Source: CAZNUM01 sp046861615 (GTDB lineage: Bacteria > Fidelibacterota > Marinisomatia > Marinisomatales > TCS55). Taken from it: 49,675 bases of DNA. The stretch covers positions 1 through 49,675 of the forward strand of contig JBHHUS010000006.1 in assembly GCA_046861615.1 (NCBI GenBank). The letters run 5' to 3'. Below the pieces are notes generated by a model. It did no database searches, was not told the origin of the DNA, and saw only the letters and a list, made by a program, of their open reading frames with translations. Position numbers and translations under genes: made by a program. Shown here piece after piece: positions 31,666 to 40,211 of this stretch (position 1 is the stretch's first letter; each line of letters begins with the position of its first letter).

Positions 31666-34256
31666 GCAAGTCATCGGCCGGTACTCCATTAATGCGGCAA
31701 TACAATGAGGTAAAGAGTCAATACCCTGACACAATTATCTTATTTCGAATGGGTGATTTTTATGAGACCTTCAACGACGATGCTAAAATTACATCGAAAG
31801 TTTTGGGGATCGTTTTAACGGAACGTTCCAACGGTGCAGCAGCTCGCGTACCACTGGCTGGTTTTCCCTACCATGCCCTGGATAATTATTTACACAAGCT
31901 AGTAAATGCCGGATACCGGGTGGCCATTTGTGAGCAGGTTGAAGACCCAAAACTGGCCAAGGGAATTGTAAAACGGGAAGTTATCGAAGTAGTCACTCCA
32001 GGCACAATATCAGCCGACCAAGCTTTGGATAGAAAAACAAACCAATTCCTGGCAGCTCTGACGATTAAAAAGAACCGCGCCGGATTTGCAGCCCTGGACC
32101 AATCAACCGGCGAATTCTATATTAGCGAGTGTTCTGAAAGCCGGTTAGTGGAATCTTTACGTAAATTTGCTCCCCGGGAAATATTAATCATGGATGGTAC
32201 TGTATATTCCACTTCAGACTGGTACCGGGCATTAAAACCGTTTGTAACCAAAATCGAAAGTTGGCTTTTTGATTTTGAACAGGGAAAACGGCTTTTAACT
32301 CAACACTTTCAGGTAAAATCGCTAAAGGGATTTGGGTGTGATGAGATGCCCTTGGGAATTACGGCAGCCGGTGCCCTGTTTTACCATGTTATCAACGCTT
32401 TAGGCGGAAACATGGAGCATATAACTACTTTGCGGCCGGTTACTGAAAAAGGGATCATGGGCCTGGATGGATTTACAATCAGGAATCTGGAAATATTTAA
32501 GTCACTGGCTACTCAGGGAATTCATGGAACCCTGATTGATGGATTGGATGAAACCATTACCGCAGGCGGAGGAAGACTTTTAAAAAAATGGCTGTTAAAT
32601 CCCCTGACCAAAATTGATTATATCAATCAACGACATGCGATTGTGGAGGAGCTGCTTAGCAATAAATCCATCCTGAAGATCATCCGAGATTTATTTAAAC
32701 GCATTTCTGATATTGAACGTATTCTAGGTAAAATCAATCGAGGGAAGGTCACTCCGAAAGAAATTAACGGCCTAAGTACCAGTTTGGAAATAATTCCAGA
32801 GATTATTCATTTGGTTCGAGATTCCAAATTGGAGAAAGCAGGTCGGTTGGCAAACCAATTTGAGGTCGTCAATCCAGTTGTGGAAAAGATTCACCTAGTG
32901 TTAAATCCAGAAGCACCTCACCAACTTAAACAGGGTCAAGTGATAAATAAGGGTGTTAATACCGAACTGGATGAATTAAGAACACTCTCCAGGGGAGGTA
33001 AGGAATGGATTGTTAGACTACAGAAAAAAGAGCGGGAGCGAACCGGTATTCCGTCTCTGAAAGTTGGTTTTAATAAAGTATTTGGCTATTATCTGGAGAT
33101 AACCCGTACCCATCATGAAAAGGTACCGGAAGAATATATTCGGAAGCAGACCCTGGTTAATTCGGAACGATATGTCACTCCCGAATTGAAAGAATATGAA
33201 GAGAAAATTCTCAGTGCCGAAGCAGAGATTGAGGTGATTGAAACCAGAATTTTCGATGAATTGACCAGTGAAATCCTGTCTCAAGCCAATCATCTGCAAA
33301 AAAATGCCGAAATTCTCAGTCAATTCGATGTTTTATGTGCTTTTGCTCAAGTCGCACAACGGCATAAATACGTACGGCCGACGATGGTGGAGGAACCATT
33401 AATTAAGATCAGGGATGGTCGTCATCCGGTGGTGGAATGGTTATTGCCTAGTACGGAACGGTTTGTACCGAATGATCTGACGATGGATGCTCGCTCCAGC
33501 CAGATTCATTTGATAACCGGCCCCAACATGGCCGGGAAATCGACTTATTTGCGTCAAACCGGGTTAATTGTATTATTGGCTCAGGTAGGTTCATTTGTAC
33601 CGGCCATGGAAGCCACCATTGGAATAGTTGATAAACTGTTTACACGCGTGGGAGCCAGCGATAATCTTTCTGGAGGGGAAAGCACATTTTTAGTAGAGAT
33701 GAATGAAGCAGCTAACATATTGAATAATGCCACCCACCGCAGTTTAATTCTTTTGGATGAGATCGGACGGGGCACTGCTACCTTTGATGGACTTTCACTG
33801 GCTTGGTCAATCACGGAATACCTCCACAATCATCCGGAGGTGGGCGCCCGGACTTTATTTGCCACTCACTACCATGAATTGACCGACCTTGATCATACAC
33901 TGGAACGGTTAGAGAATTACCATATTGCTGTTAAGGAATTCGGGGATAAAATTGTATTTCTGCGGAAAATCAAACCGGGCCCGGGGGACAAGAGTTACGG
34001 TATTCATGTGGCTCAGATGGCAGGGTTACCAAGAGAAGTCATTACCCGCGCCAAGGAGATTCTCAATTTTTATCTCACCACCAGAGGCAGCGATGAAAAA
34101 CAAAAGGTACCAGAAGCAAAAGAAAATCAACTTTCCTTTTTCACTGAGCGGGAAACAGCGTTAAAAAAGGATTTAACTGAATTAGATGTATTAAATTTGA
34201 CTCCTCTGGAAGCTATCCAAAAACTGGATGAATTGAAAAAGAAACATGGTTTATAA
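31662..34256 (+). CDS. mutS: DNA mismatch repair protein MutS
   Basis: Protein of 864 residues from the ATG at 31662, inside the selB stop (ATGA); a longer frame reaches back into selB but adds no family sequence. The N-terminal mismatch-binding domain has LFRMGDFYETF with the Phe-x-Glu wedge region near residue 28. The core and clamp domains follow, and the ATPase has Walker A GPNMAGKST (about 620), the ST-motif region (DNLSGGESTFLVEM) and the Walker B LLDEIGRGTATFDG. The C terminus ends in the LTPLEAIQKLDELKKK segment typical of MutS1. It detects mismatches and recruits MutL. mutL is not in the window. Confidence 0.97.
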   Translation: MSKSSAGTPLMRQYNEVKSQYPDTIILFRMGDFYETFNDDAKITSKVLGIVLTERSNGAAARVPLAGFPYHALDNYLHKLVNAGYRVAICEQVEDPKLAKGIVKREVIEVVTPGTISADQALDRKTNQFLAALTIKKNRAGFAALDQSTGEFYISECSESRLVESLRKFAPREILIMDGTVYSTSDWYRALKPFVTKIESWLFDFEQGKRLLTQHFQVKSLKGFGCDEMPLGITAAGALFYHVINALGGNMEHITTLRPVTEKGIMGLDGFTIRNLEIFKSLATQGIHGTLIDGLDETITAGGGRLLKKWLLNPLTKIDYINQRHAIVEELLSNKSILKIIRDLFKRISDIERILGKINRGKVTPKEINGLSTSLEIIPEIIHLVRDSKLEKAGRLANQFEVVNPVVEKIHLVLNPEAPHQLKQGQVINKGVNTELDELRTLSRGGKEWIVRLQKKERERTGIPSLKVGFNKVFGYYLEITRTHHEKVPEEYIRKQTLVNSERYVTPELKEYEEKILSAEAEIEVIETRIFDELTSEILSQANHLQKNAEILSQFDVLCAFAQVAQRHKYVRPTMVEEPLIKIRDGRHPVVEWLLPSTERFVPNDLTMDARSSQIHLITGPNMAGKSTYLRQTGLIVLLAQVGSFVPAMEATIGIVDKLFTRVGASDNLSGGESTFLVEMNEAANILNNATHRSLILLDEIGRGTATFDGLSLAWSITEYLHNHPEVGARTLFATHYHELTDLDHTLERLENYHIAVKEFGDKIVFLRKIKPGPGDKSYGIHVAQMAGLPREVITRAKEILNFYLTTRGSDEKQKVPEAKENQLSFFTERETALKKDLTELDVLNLTPLEAIQKLDELKKKHGL

Positions 34257-35334
34257 ACGATGCGGGATTTTTTACCGGCACCTACTGGTATGGAGTTTCC
34301 TAATTATTTTTTCTCAGGGGTTCATTTTCGCTCAGACATACTGGGTTCGTTACGGCTGGCAAACGTTTCGTAATGCCGGTGATGCGCGGATATTGGCACT
34401 GGGAGGGCATCAAGCTGCTGATGTCGGTACATCCGTTACCCCCCTATTTAATCCTGCGGCTACTGGCCAAGTTGGGCTTCACAGCATTACCTATGCCCAT
34501 CAAAGTCGCTTAGCGGGAATGATAAACAGTGACTTGCTGTCATTTCCACTGACAATTCTTAATCATCGTCCGGTGAATGTTATTTTTCTCCATGAAGGAA
34601 TTTCCCAAATTCCGGATACCCGCTCACTATTGCTGGATTTTGGCGCTGATGGTATTCCTGGGACGGGCGATATCGGTGAAGGCAATGGAATTTTGGATGA
34701 AGGGGAACGATTGGATGAAGAAGATTTAAAATACTTTTCACAGCGTCAATTGGGACTCTATTTCAGTACGGCCTGGGTTTGGAAAAAGTTCAGGGTTGGT
34801 TTTGGATTGAAAGGTTTGCATCATATTCTGGGTGAATTTAGCGCCGTAGGGATTGGGATGGATTTAGGGCTGTACATTCTGCCTTGGAAGGATGGCCGAA
34901 TCGGCCTGACGATGAGAGACATTACCACCTCCTGGCTGGTTTGGAATAATGGTTCCGTGGAGCGAACGGCACCAGCTTTGCTTATCGGTGTGGCCCAACA
35001 ATTTAACTTTTCGCGCTTTCCATTATCTGTAATCGGATATTCATCCTTAGAAATTGAAGCTGCTGGCCAATCGGTAGATGATGACTTTAAAATCGGTAGC
35101 AGGGGCGGTAATTTCCATCTGGGCGTCAATCTGGTATATGATTACAAGGTGGCGATCCGATTAGGACGGAATGGTGTTGGCGCTACGACAGCAGGATTGG
35201 GATTGAGTTGGAGTAATTTTTCATTAGACTACGCCTTCCAGGCGGAACCCCAAGGGTCGGGATTGGGTACCAGTCACTATACGTCTATGTCGTTTAACCC
35301 AGCCTGGTTGAAAACAATTTTATCCCGATTATAG
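34246..35334 (+). CDS. PorV/PorQ-like outer-membrane beta-barrel protein
   Basis: Protein of 362 residues. The first 30 residues are a signal peptide ending in FAQ. GDARILALGGHQAADVGTSVTPLFNPAATG (45-74) is the hallmark start of the PorV/PorQ (FadL-like) family, and the rest alternates as expected of barrel strands with aromatic girdles. PorV binds cargo of type IX secretion in Bacteroidota; many relatives in other FCB lineages have no known partner, and no other T9SS gene is visible here. Residues 131-160 form an Asp/Gly/Glu-rich loop (DGIPGTGDIGEGNGILDEGE) that looks like a calcium-binding insertion. The start overlaps the mutS end by 11 bases. Confidence 0.8.
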   Translation: MVYKRCGIFYRHLLVWSFLIIFSQGFIFAQTYWVRYGWQTFRNAGDARILALGGHQAADVGTSVTPLFNPAATGQVGLHSITYAHQSRLAGMINSDLLSFPLTILNHRPVNVIFLHEGISQIPDTRSLLLDFGADGIPGTGDIGEGNGILDEGERLDEEDLKYFSQRQLGLYFSTAWVWKKFRVGFGLKGLHHILGEFSAVGIGMDLGLYILPWKDGRIGLTMRDITTSWLVWNNGSVERTAPALLIGVAQQFNFSRFPLSVIGYSSLEIEAAGQSVDDDFKIGSRGGNFHLGVNLVYDYKVAIRLGRNGVGATTAGLGLSWSNFSLDYAFQAEPQGSGLGTSHYTSMSFNPAWLKTILSRL

Positions 35335-35447
35335 AATTACCTGCTGGAGATAGGGGAATCAATTACATTGTAAATTGCCTGTGTCCCCCATTCAGGGTAG
35401 TTTACTAAATACCTTTTTATCAAATATTTAAAACAAATGGATCAACT

Positions 35448-36260
35448 ATGACTGATTTTTCACAAAAACGGGTATTGATTACCGGGGCGGCCAGCGGAAT
35501 TGGTCGTTTAATGGCTAAAGAAATTGGACAAGCTGGTGGAGAACTAATTCTATGGGATATCAATGAAGCCGGGTTACGTGAATTCCATAATGAACTTCTA
35601 AAACAGGGAATAGTTGTTACCAGCTATATCTGTGATCTGTCGGTTCGTGAGATGGTTCAATCAGTGGCTGAAACGGTATTAAAAGAGGGTGGAGCCGTGG
35701 ATATTTTGATCAACAATGCCGGCATCATCTCCGGAAAAACGCTTTTGGAAATTCCGGCGGAAATGATTGAGAAGACATTCCAGGTAAATACCTTGGCAAA
35801 TTTCTGGACTGTCCGTGCTTTCTTGCCGGCAATGTTTGAAAAGGATCAAGGTCATATCATCACGATTGCCTCGGCTGCTGGACTTGTGGGCAGTTCCCGA
35901 TTGAGTGATTACAGCGCCAGTAAATTTGCCGCTGTCGGGTTTACCGAATCTCTGAGAATGGAATTAAAACGGTTGGGCAGCAAAGTTCGCACAACGGTAG
36001 TATGTCCATTTTTCATCGATACAGGTATGTTTACCGGGGCTAAAACACGTTTTAATTTTCTATTACCCATTCTCACCCCTGAGTATTCCGTCCGCCGGAT
36101 TCTGCGGGCAATTCGGCGTAACAAAGCGCGCCTGATTATGCCACGGTTTGCCTATCTTAATTTTCCATTGCGACTGCTTCCTGTACCAGCATTCGACTGG
36201 CTAATGGAATTTTTTGGTATAAATAAATCGATGGATGAATTTACCGGTCGCGGAAATTAA
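35448..36260 (+). CDS. Short-chain dehydrogenase/reductase
   Basis: Classical SDR of 270 residues. The cofactor motif TGAASGIGR is at 12-20, NNAG marks the core, and the catalytic Ser and Tyr-x-x-x-Lys lie in SDYSASKF. An aspartate at the end of beta 2 (ILWDIN) favours NAD(H) over NADP(H). The sequence resembles the retinol dehydrogenase/17-beta-HSD11-like branch, but the substrate cannot be named. The C terminus (PLRLLPVPAFDWLMEFFG) is hydrophobic and may touch the membrane. It stands apart, with about 110 gene-free bases on each side and no Shine-Dalgarno site. Confidence 0.88.
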   Translation: MTDFSQKRVLITGAASGIGRLMAKEIGQAGGELILWDINEAGLREFHNELLKQGIVVTSYICDLSVREMVQSVAETVLKEGGAVDILINNAGIISGKTLLEIPAEMIEKTFQVNTLANFWTVRAFLPAMFEKDQGHIITIASAAGLVGSSRLSDYSASKFAAVGFTESLRMELKRLGSKVRTTVVCPFFIDTGMFTGAKTRFNFLLPILTPEYSVRRILRAIRRNKARLIMPRFAYLNFPLRLLPVPAFDWLMEFFGINKSMDEFTGRGN

Positions 36261-36309
36261 CGCTCCTTTCGGTGGATAAAATAATCTACAATGGCTGGCA
36301 TTTACGGTA

Positions 36310-36330
36310 TAACACTTGTTCGCTGTGTTA
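36310..36330. promoter_or_regulatory. Inverted repeat upstream of the yicC operon
   Basis: TAACAC and GTGTTA form a 6-bp inverted repeat with a 9-base spacer, 43 bases before the yicC start. It could be an operator or part of the leader of the yicC-gmk-rpoZ genes. It is short, so chance is not excluded. Confidence 0.3.
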
Positions 36331-36372
36331 AATGAAAGATAAATTCTCGGACTTTTTCGGGACTCAAATTAA

Positions 36373-37233
36373 GTGATTCAAAGCATGACAGGATTCGGCC
36401 GTGGAACGGTCGAACAGAATTCAACTCAAATAACCGCATTAATCAAAGCGGTGAACGGGCGATTCCTGGAGATACGTTTTCGTGGTTTGGAACTTGATCC
36501 GGAGGATGAGAAGAAAATCAGAGAAATAATTACTAAAAAATTAATCCGGGGCACGATTTTTATAACGTTAGATGTTAGTTCTGACAACGGAAATCAAAGG
36601 CTGACTTTTAACCGGGATCGATTTGAGGCAATTGAGGGAATTTTATTGGAAATTCAAAAGAAATATGGTCGACATCTGGACTTGGGGGATATCCTCAGTA
36701 CCAACGATTTATTTTTATTTAACAAAGGGAATGGCTTGGAACCACAATTGTTGACTTCTGCCGTCAAGACTGCCTGTCAGGAAGTTGTAAAAATGCGCCA
36801 AGCGGAGGGAAATAAACTCCAGGCTGATTTGGAAACGCATTTAAGGTTACTGGAAACAGCTTTAGAGAATATGGAAAAAGGATTACCAACGGAACTGGAA
36901 AATCGTCAGAAACAATATCATCAACGAATTCAATCCCTTTTAGGAGATGTCCCGATGGACGAGAAGCGGATCCTGCAGGAGGTTGCTGTTTTTACCGAAA
37001 GGGGAGATGTGACGGAAGAACTGGTCCGATTAAAAAGTCATTTTCAACAGTTTCGCAATTTGCTGAAACAGAAAGAACCAGTGGGGAGAAAATTGAATTT
37101 CCTGCTTCAGGAAATGGGGCGTGAAATCAACACAATTGGTTCAAAATACAGCGCCGAAAAAAGTATTGCCCAGGTGATCATCATGAAAGATGAAGCTGAA
37201 AAAATGCGGGAACAGATTCAAAATGTTTTATAA
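36373..37233 (+). CDS. yicC: YicC family endoribonuclease-like protein
   Basis: Protein of 286 residues. The GTG start gives the family's conserved N terminus M-I-x-S-M-T-G-F-G-R-G, so GTG at 36373 is preferred over the ATG 12 bases later. The C terminus carries the strongly conserved RKLNFLLQEMGREINTIGSKY and a glutamate-rich helical segment. YicC of E. coli has been reported to be an RNA endonuclease acting on the small RNA RyhB. It heads the operon yicC-gmk-rpoZ, a common bacterial order, and gmk starts 18 bases after its stop. Confidence 0.93.
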   Translation: MIQSMTGFGRGTVEQNSTQITALIKAVNGRFLEIRFRGLELDPEDEKKIREIITKKLIRGTIFITLDVSSDNGNQRLTFNRDRFEAIEGILLEIQKKYGRHLDLGDILSTNDLFLFNKGNGLEPQLLTSAVKTACQEVVKMRQAEGNKLQADLETHLRLLETALENMEKGLPTELENRQKQYHQRIQSLLGDVPMDEKRILQEVAVFTERGDVTEELVRLKSHFQQFRNLLKQKEPVGRKLNFLLQEMGREINTIGSKYSAEKSIAQVIIMKDEAEKMREQIQNVL

Positions 37234-37251
37234 TCCGAAAAAGGGATTTTA

Positions 37252-37830
37252 GTGAAAAATTTAATTATTATTTCAGCACCCTCCGGTTCCGGAAAAACCA
37301 CCGTTTGCAAAGCCTTAATGAAACGTAACCCGGACATCCACTTTTCAGTTTCCTGCACCACCCGCCCACAACGGTTAAATGAAGTTGACGGGGTGGATTA
37401 TTATTTTATGTCTGACCAGGAATTTGAGGCACGGATTCAACGGAATGAATTTGCCGAATGGGAGCAGATTCACGGTAATTTTTATTATGGAACATTGAAA
37501 AAAACGTTGGAAGATGCAATCGAGGCAGAAACCTTTTTACTGCTGGAATTAGATGTTCAGGGCGCCATGTCACTGAAGGAATTATACCCCGAAAATAACC
37601 TGTCTATTTTTATTATGCCCCCCAGTTTGGATGATTTAAAAGTCCGACTCCGAAAAAGGGGCACTGATTCTGAAGATCGAATTAAAAAACGTCTGGAGCG
37701 CTTGAATCACGAACTGGATTTTAAGAAATATTTTGATCATGATGTCATTAATGATAATCTGGATATGGCAGTAACAAAAATTGTAGAAATTATTAATTTA
37801 GAAAATGAAGGGATACTTTATGGCACTTGA
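37252..37830 (+). CDS. gmk: Guanylate kinase
   Basis: Kinase of 192 residues that phosphorylates GMP to GDP. The P-loop is APSGSGKT (9-16), the GMP-binding region has SCTTRPQRLNEVDGVDYYF, and the later ELDVQGA and RLRKRGTDSEDRIKKRL lid segment are intact. The start is GTG with an AAGGG sequence 7 bases upstream. Its 3' end overlaps rpoZ by 11 bases. Together with guaB (2221-3693) it supplies guanine nucleotides, also the substrate of the RSH enzyme at 40211-42400. Confidence 0.96.
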   Translation: MKNLIIISAPSGSGKTTVCKALMKRNPDIHFSVSCTTRPQRLNEVDGVDYYFMSDQEFEARIQRNEFAEWEQIHGNFYYGTLKKTLEDAIEAETFLLLELDVQGAMSLKELYPENNLSIFIMPPSLDDLKVRLRKRGTDSEDRIKKRLERLNHELDFKKYFDHDVINDNLDMAVTKIVEIINLENEGILYGT

Positions 37831-38101
37831 ACCATTATCAATCCGTAAGATGGAAAAGCAGACCAAGGATCAATATGAAGCGGTGGTTATCATTTCACAG
37901 CGAGCGAAACAGATTCTTCAAAACAGGATGGTCGAAAAGATGCTTGAAACAACTGAGGAAACTGAATTAAGTGTATTCGATGAAGTTCCGGACAGGGATC
38001 CGGAGGCATATGAGGAACGGGAGAAAGTGACAACCCAGGCGGTAAAAGAATTCATTTCCGGAAAACTGACGTGGAAAAAGATGGATTCTGAGGAGGAATA
38101 G
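37820..38101 (+). CDS. rpoZ: DNA-directed RNA polymerase omega subunit
   Basis: Small protein of 93 residues from the ATG at 37820, which has AAGGGA 6 bases upstream inside gmk; an ATG at 37805 is also in frame. The core helix region DQYEAVVIISQRAKQIL (about 19-35) corresponds to the conserved NRFELVLLAAxRARQL of omega, and the acidic end is usual. Omega helps fold and assemble RNA polymerase and contributes to ppGpp binding in some bacteria. Its position after gmk is the common one. Confidence 0.88.
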   Translation: MALEPLSIRKMEKQTKDQYEAVVIISQRAKQILQNRMVEKMLETTEETELSVFDEVPDRDPEAYEEREKVTTQAVKEFISGKLTWKKMDSEEE

Positions 38102-38114
38102 TCCACTTTCATCC

Positions 38115-38810
38115 ATGGCTGTCATCCTGAATGATGATTTAAAACGATATTTAAAACAAACCCGTGAATTATTCGGGGATACACTCTACCTGACTCAGGA
38201 TTGGTTGTCCCCCGTTCTAAATTCTCACATTTTATGCTCCCCTGAGTTTGAGAAAACACTGGGGGCGTTTCAACGTCAAATAGAAACTTGTCACCACTGT
38301 TCCTTAGGTGAAACCCGGAATAAATTTGTTTTCGGTGTTGGTGATACTAATGCTAGTCTGGTGCTGGTTGGTGAAGCACCCGGTTCAGAAGAAGACCGCT
38401 TAGGAGAACCTTTTGTAGGAAAAGCCGGCCATCTTCTGGATAAAATTCTGGTGGCCATTGATCGAGATCGTTGGCATGATGTTTTTATCTGTAACGTTCT
38501 AAAATGTCGCCCGCCCAATAACCGTGACCCGTTAAAAGCGGAAGTGGAACAGTGCGAACCCTATCTAATTCATCAAATAGGTTTGATAATGCCCAAACTC
38601 ATTGTAGCTTTGGGGCGGGTCGCCGGAAAGACACTTTTGGGTGTGGAAAAACCGTTGAAAAGTATGCGTGGTAACATTCATGATTATCATGGAACACCGC
38701 TGATTGTGACTTATCATCCGGCAGCCTTACTCCGGAATCCCGGTTGGAAGCCAGAAGCCTGGAAGGATTTCCAATGGATCCGGGACTTTTTAAAAAGACA
38801 AACAAAGTAA
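38115..38810 (+). CDS. Type 4 (family 4) uracil-DNA glycosylase
   Basis: Protein of 231 residues. The four iron-sulfur ligands fit the family 4 pattern: Cys59 and Cys62 (CHHC), then Cys131 and Cys147 (C-x15-C). Motif A is GEAPGSEED (86-94), and motif B is HPAALLRNP near the C terminus. These 4Fe-4S enzymes remove uracil from DNA arising by cytosine deamination. The N-terminal 50 residues before the first cysteine form a variable helical part. It lies 13 bases after rpoZ and 33 bases before dnaB. Confidence 0.92.
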   Translation: MAVILNDDLKRYLKQTRELFGDTLYLTQDWLSPVLNSHILCSPEFEKTLGAFQRQIETCHHCSLGETRNKFVFGVGDTNASLVLVGEAPGSEEDRLGEPFVGKAGHLLDKILVAIDRDRWHDVFICNVLKCRPPNNRDPLKAEVEQCEPYLIHQIGLIMPKLIVALGRVAGKTLLGVEKPLKSMRGNIHDYHGTPLIVTYHPAALLRNPGWKPEAWKDFQWIRDFLKRQTK

Positions 38811-38843
38811 CTTTATTGATAATTCATACTGTGAGAAGAATGA

Positions 38844-40211
38844 ATGGCAAAAAATAAAACAGAACCTGAATTAATAGCTCAACCGCAAGCTATAGAAGCC
38901 GAACAGGCCGTCCTGGGATCCATGCTTACTAATAAGGAGGCTGTAAGTAAAGCATTTCAGTGGTTAAAGGCCGATCATTTCTATAAAGATGCCCATGTTC
39001 ATATTTTTTCATGCATGGTGGATTTATTTGACAAGGGAGAGCCGATTGACACTATTTCAATTGTAGATCGATTAAAAAAGAAAAAAGAGCTGGAATCGGT
39101 CGGTGGGGCTTACTATATAACCGGGCTGATGGAATCAGTTCCCACTACGGCGAATGTAGAACACTACGCAAAAATCGTACTGGAGAAACATTTACTACGG
39201 AAGTTGATTCAGGTTTCCCACGAAGTATCGAAAGAGGCGTTTAATGATTCCATGGATGTAGACGATATTCTGGATTCGGCGGAAACCGCTATTTTTGCTA
39301 TATCAGAAAAACGATTAAGAGGCGGTTTTGAGCATATTGATCCTATTTTGCAGGAAACATTCGAGAAACTGGATGCAATTCAGTCCCGGGCCGGTGGTGT
39401 AACTGGGGTGGCCAGTGGCTTAATCGATTTGGACGAAATTACTTCCGGATTTCAACCTGGTGAATTAGTAGTGATTGCCGGAAGGCCAGGCATGGGAAAG
39501 ACAGCTTTGGCGCTGACAATGAGCCGAAATGCTGCCATTCAGTATGGTGTTGGTGTGGGTTTCTTTAGTCTGGAAATGGCCAACTATCAATTAGCCATGC
39601 GCTTATTGTGTGCTGAAGGTCGGGTTGATAGCCATTTAGTTCGTACGGGGAAACTACCGAAATCACAATGGAAAAACCTTAGTTTGTCTGTCGGTCCATT
39701 GGCAGAAGCTCCTATTTATCTGGATGATACTCCCGGGATGACGGTTCTAGAAGTCCGGGCCAAAGCCCGCCGCCTGAAAGCGGAACATGATATAGGTGCA
39801 CTGGTGGTAGATTATTTACAATTAATGCAGGGACCGAAAGGAGCGGAAAGCCGACAGCAGGAAATTTCGATCATTTCCCGATCTTTGAAAGCGTTAGCCA
39901 AGGAGTTGGACATTCCGGTTATTGCCTTGTCCCAGTTATCACGGGCGGTGGAAAACCGCAGTGATCGCCGACCGCTACTTTCGGATTTACGTGAGTCGGG
40001 CGCTATTGAACAGGATGCTGACGTAGTTATATTTCTTTACCGACCCTGGGTATACAATCAGCAGGAAGAAGATCGCGGGAAAGCCGAGATCATTGTTGCC
40101 AAACAACGAAACGGTCCCACGGACCGGATTAACGTTACCTTTATTGACCGTTTCGCCCGTTTTGAAAACTTAGCTGCTTTTGCCGAAGCTGAAACGGAAG
40201 TTTCTTTCTAA
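38844..40211 (+). CDS. dnaB: Replicative DNA helicase DnaB
   Basis: Helicase of 455 residues. The N-terminal primase-interacting domain (QAIEAEQAVLGSML, 12-25) is followed by a linker and the RecA-like motor with Walker A GRPGMGKT (213-220), LVVDYLQLM and the arginine-finger region. DLRESGAIEQDADVVIFLYRP is the family's C-terminal signature. No intein interrupts it. It unwinds DNA at the replication fork as a hexamer. Its stop overlaps the start of the RSH gene by one base (TAATG), so replication and stringent-response enzymes are translationally linked here. Confidence 0.97.
   Translation: MAKNKTEPELIAQPQAIEAEQAVLGSMLTNKEAVSKAFQWLKADHFYKDAHVHIFSCMVDLFDKGEPIDTISIVDRLKKKKELESVGGAYYITGLMESVPTTANVEHYAKIVLEKHLLRKLIQVSHEVSKEAFNDSMDVDDILDSAETAIFAISEKRLRGGFEHIDPILQETFEKLDAIQSRAGGVTGVASGLIDLDEITSGFQPGELVVIAGRPGMGKTALALTMSRNAAIQYGVGVGFFSLEMANYQLAMRLLCAEGRVDSHLVRTGKLPKSQWKNLSLSVGPLAEAPIYLDDTPGMTVLEVRAKARRLKAEHDIGALVVDYLQLMQGPKGAESRQQEISIISRSLKALAKELDIPVIALSQLSRAVENRSDRRPLLSDLRESGAIEQDADVVIFLYRPWVYNQQEEDRGKAEIIVAKQRNGPTDRINVTFIDRFARFENLAAFAEAETEVSF

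Noticed and set aside
35350..35395. Possible hairpin (GGGGA...TCCCC with inner CAATT/AATTG) after the PorV-like gene
   Set aside because: The arms are short and mismatched, with no T-run, so I do not call a terminator or riboswitch.
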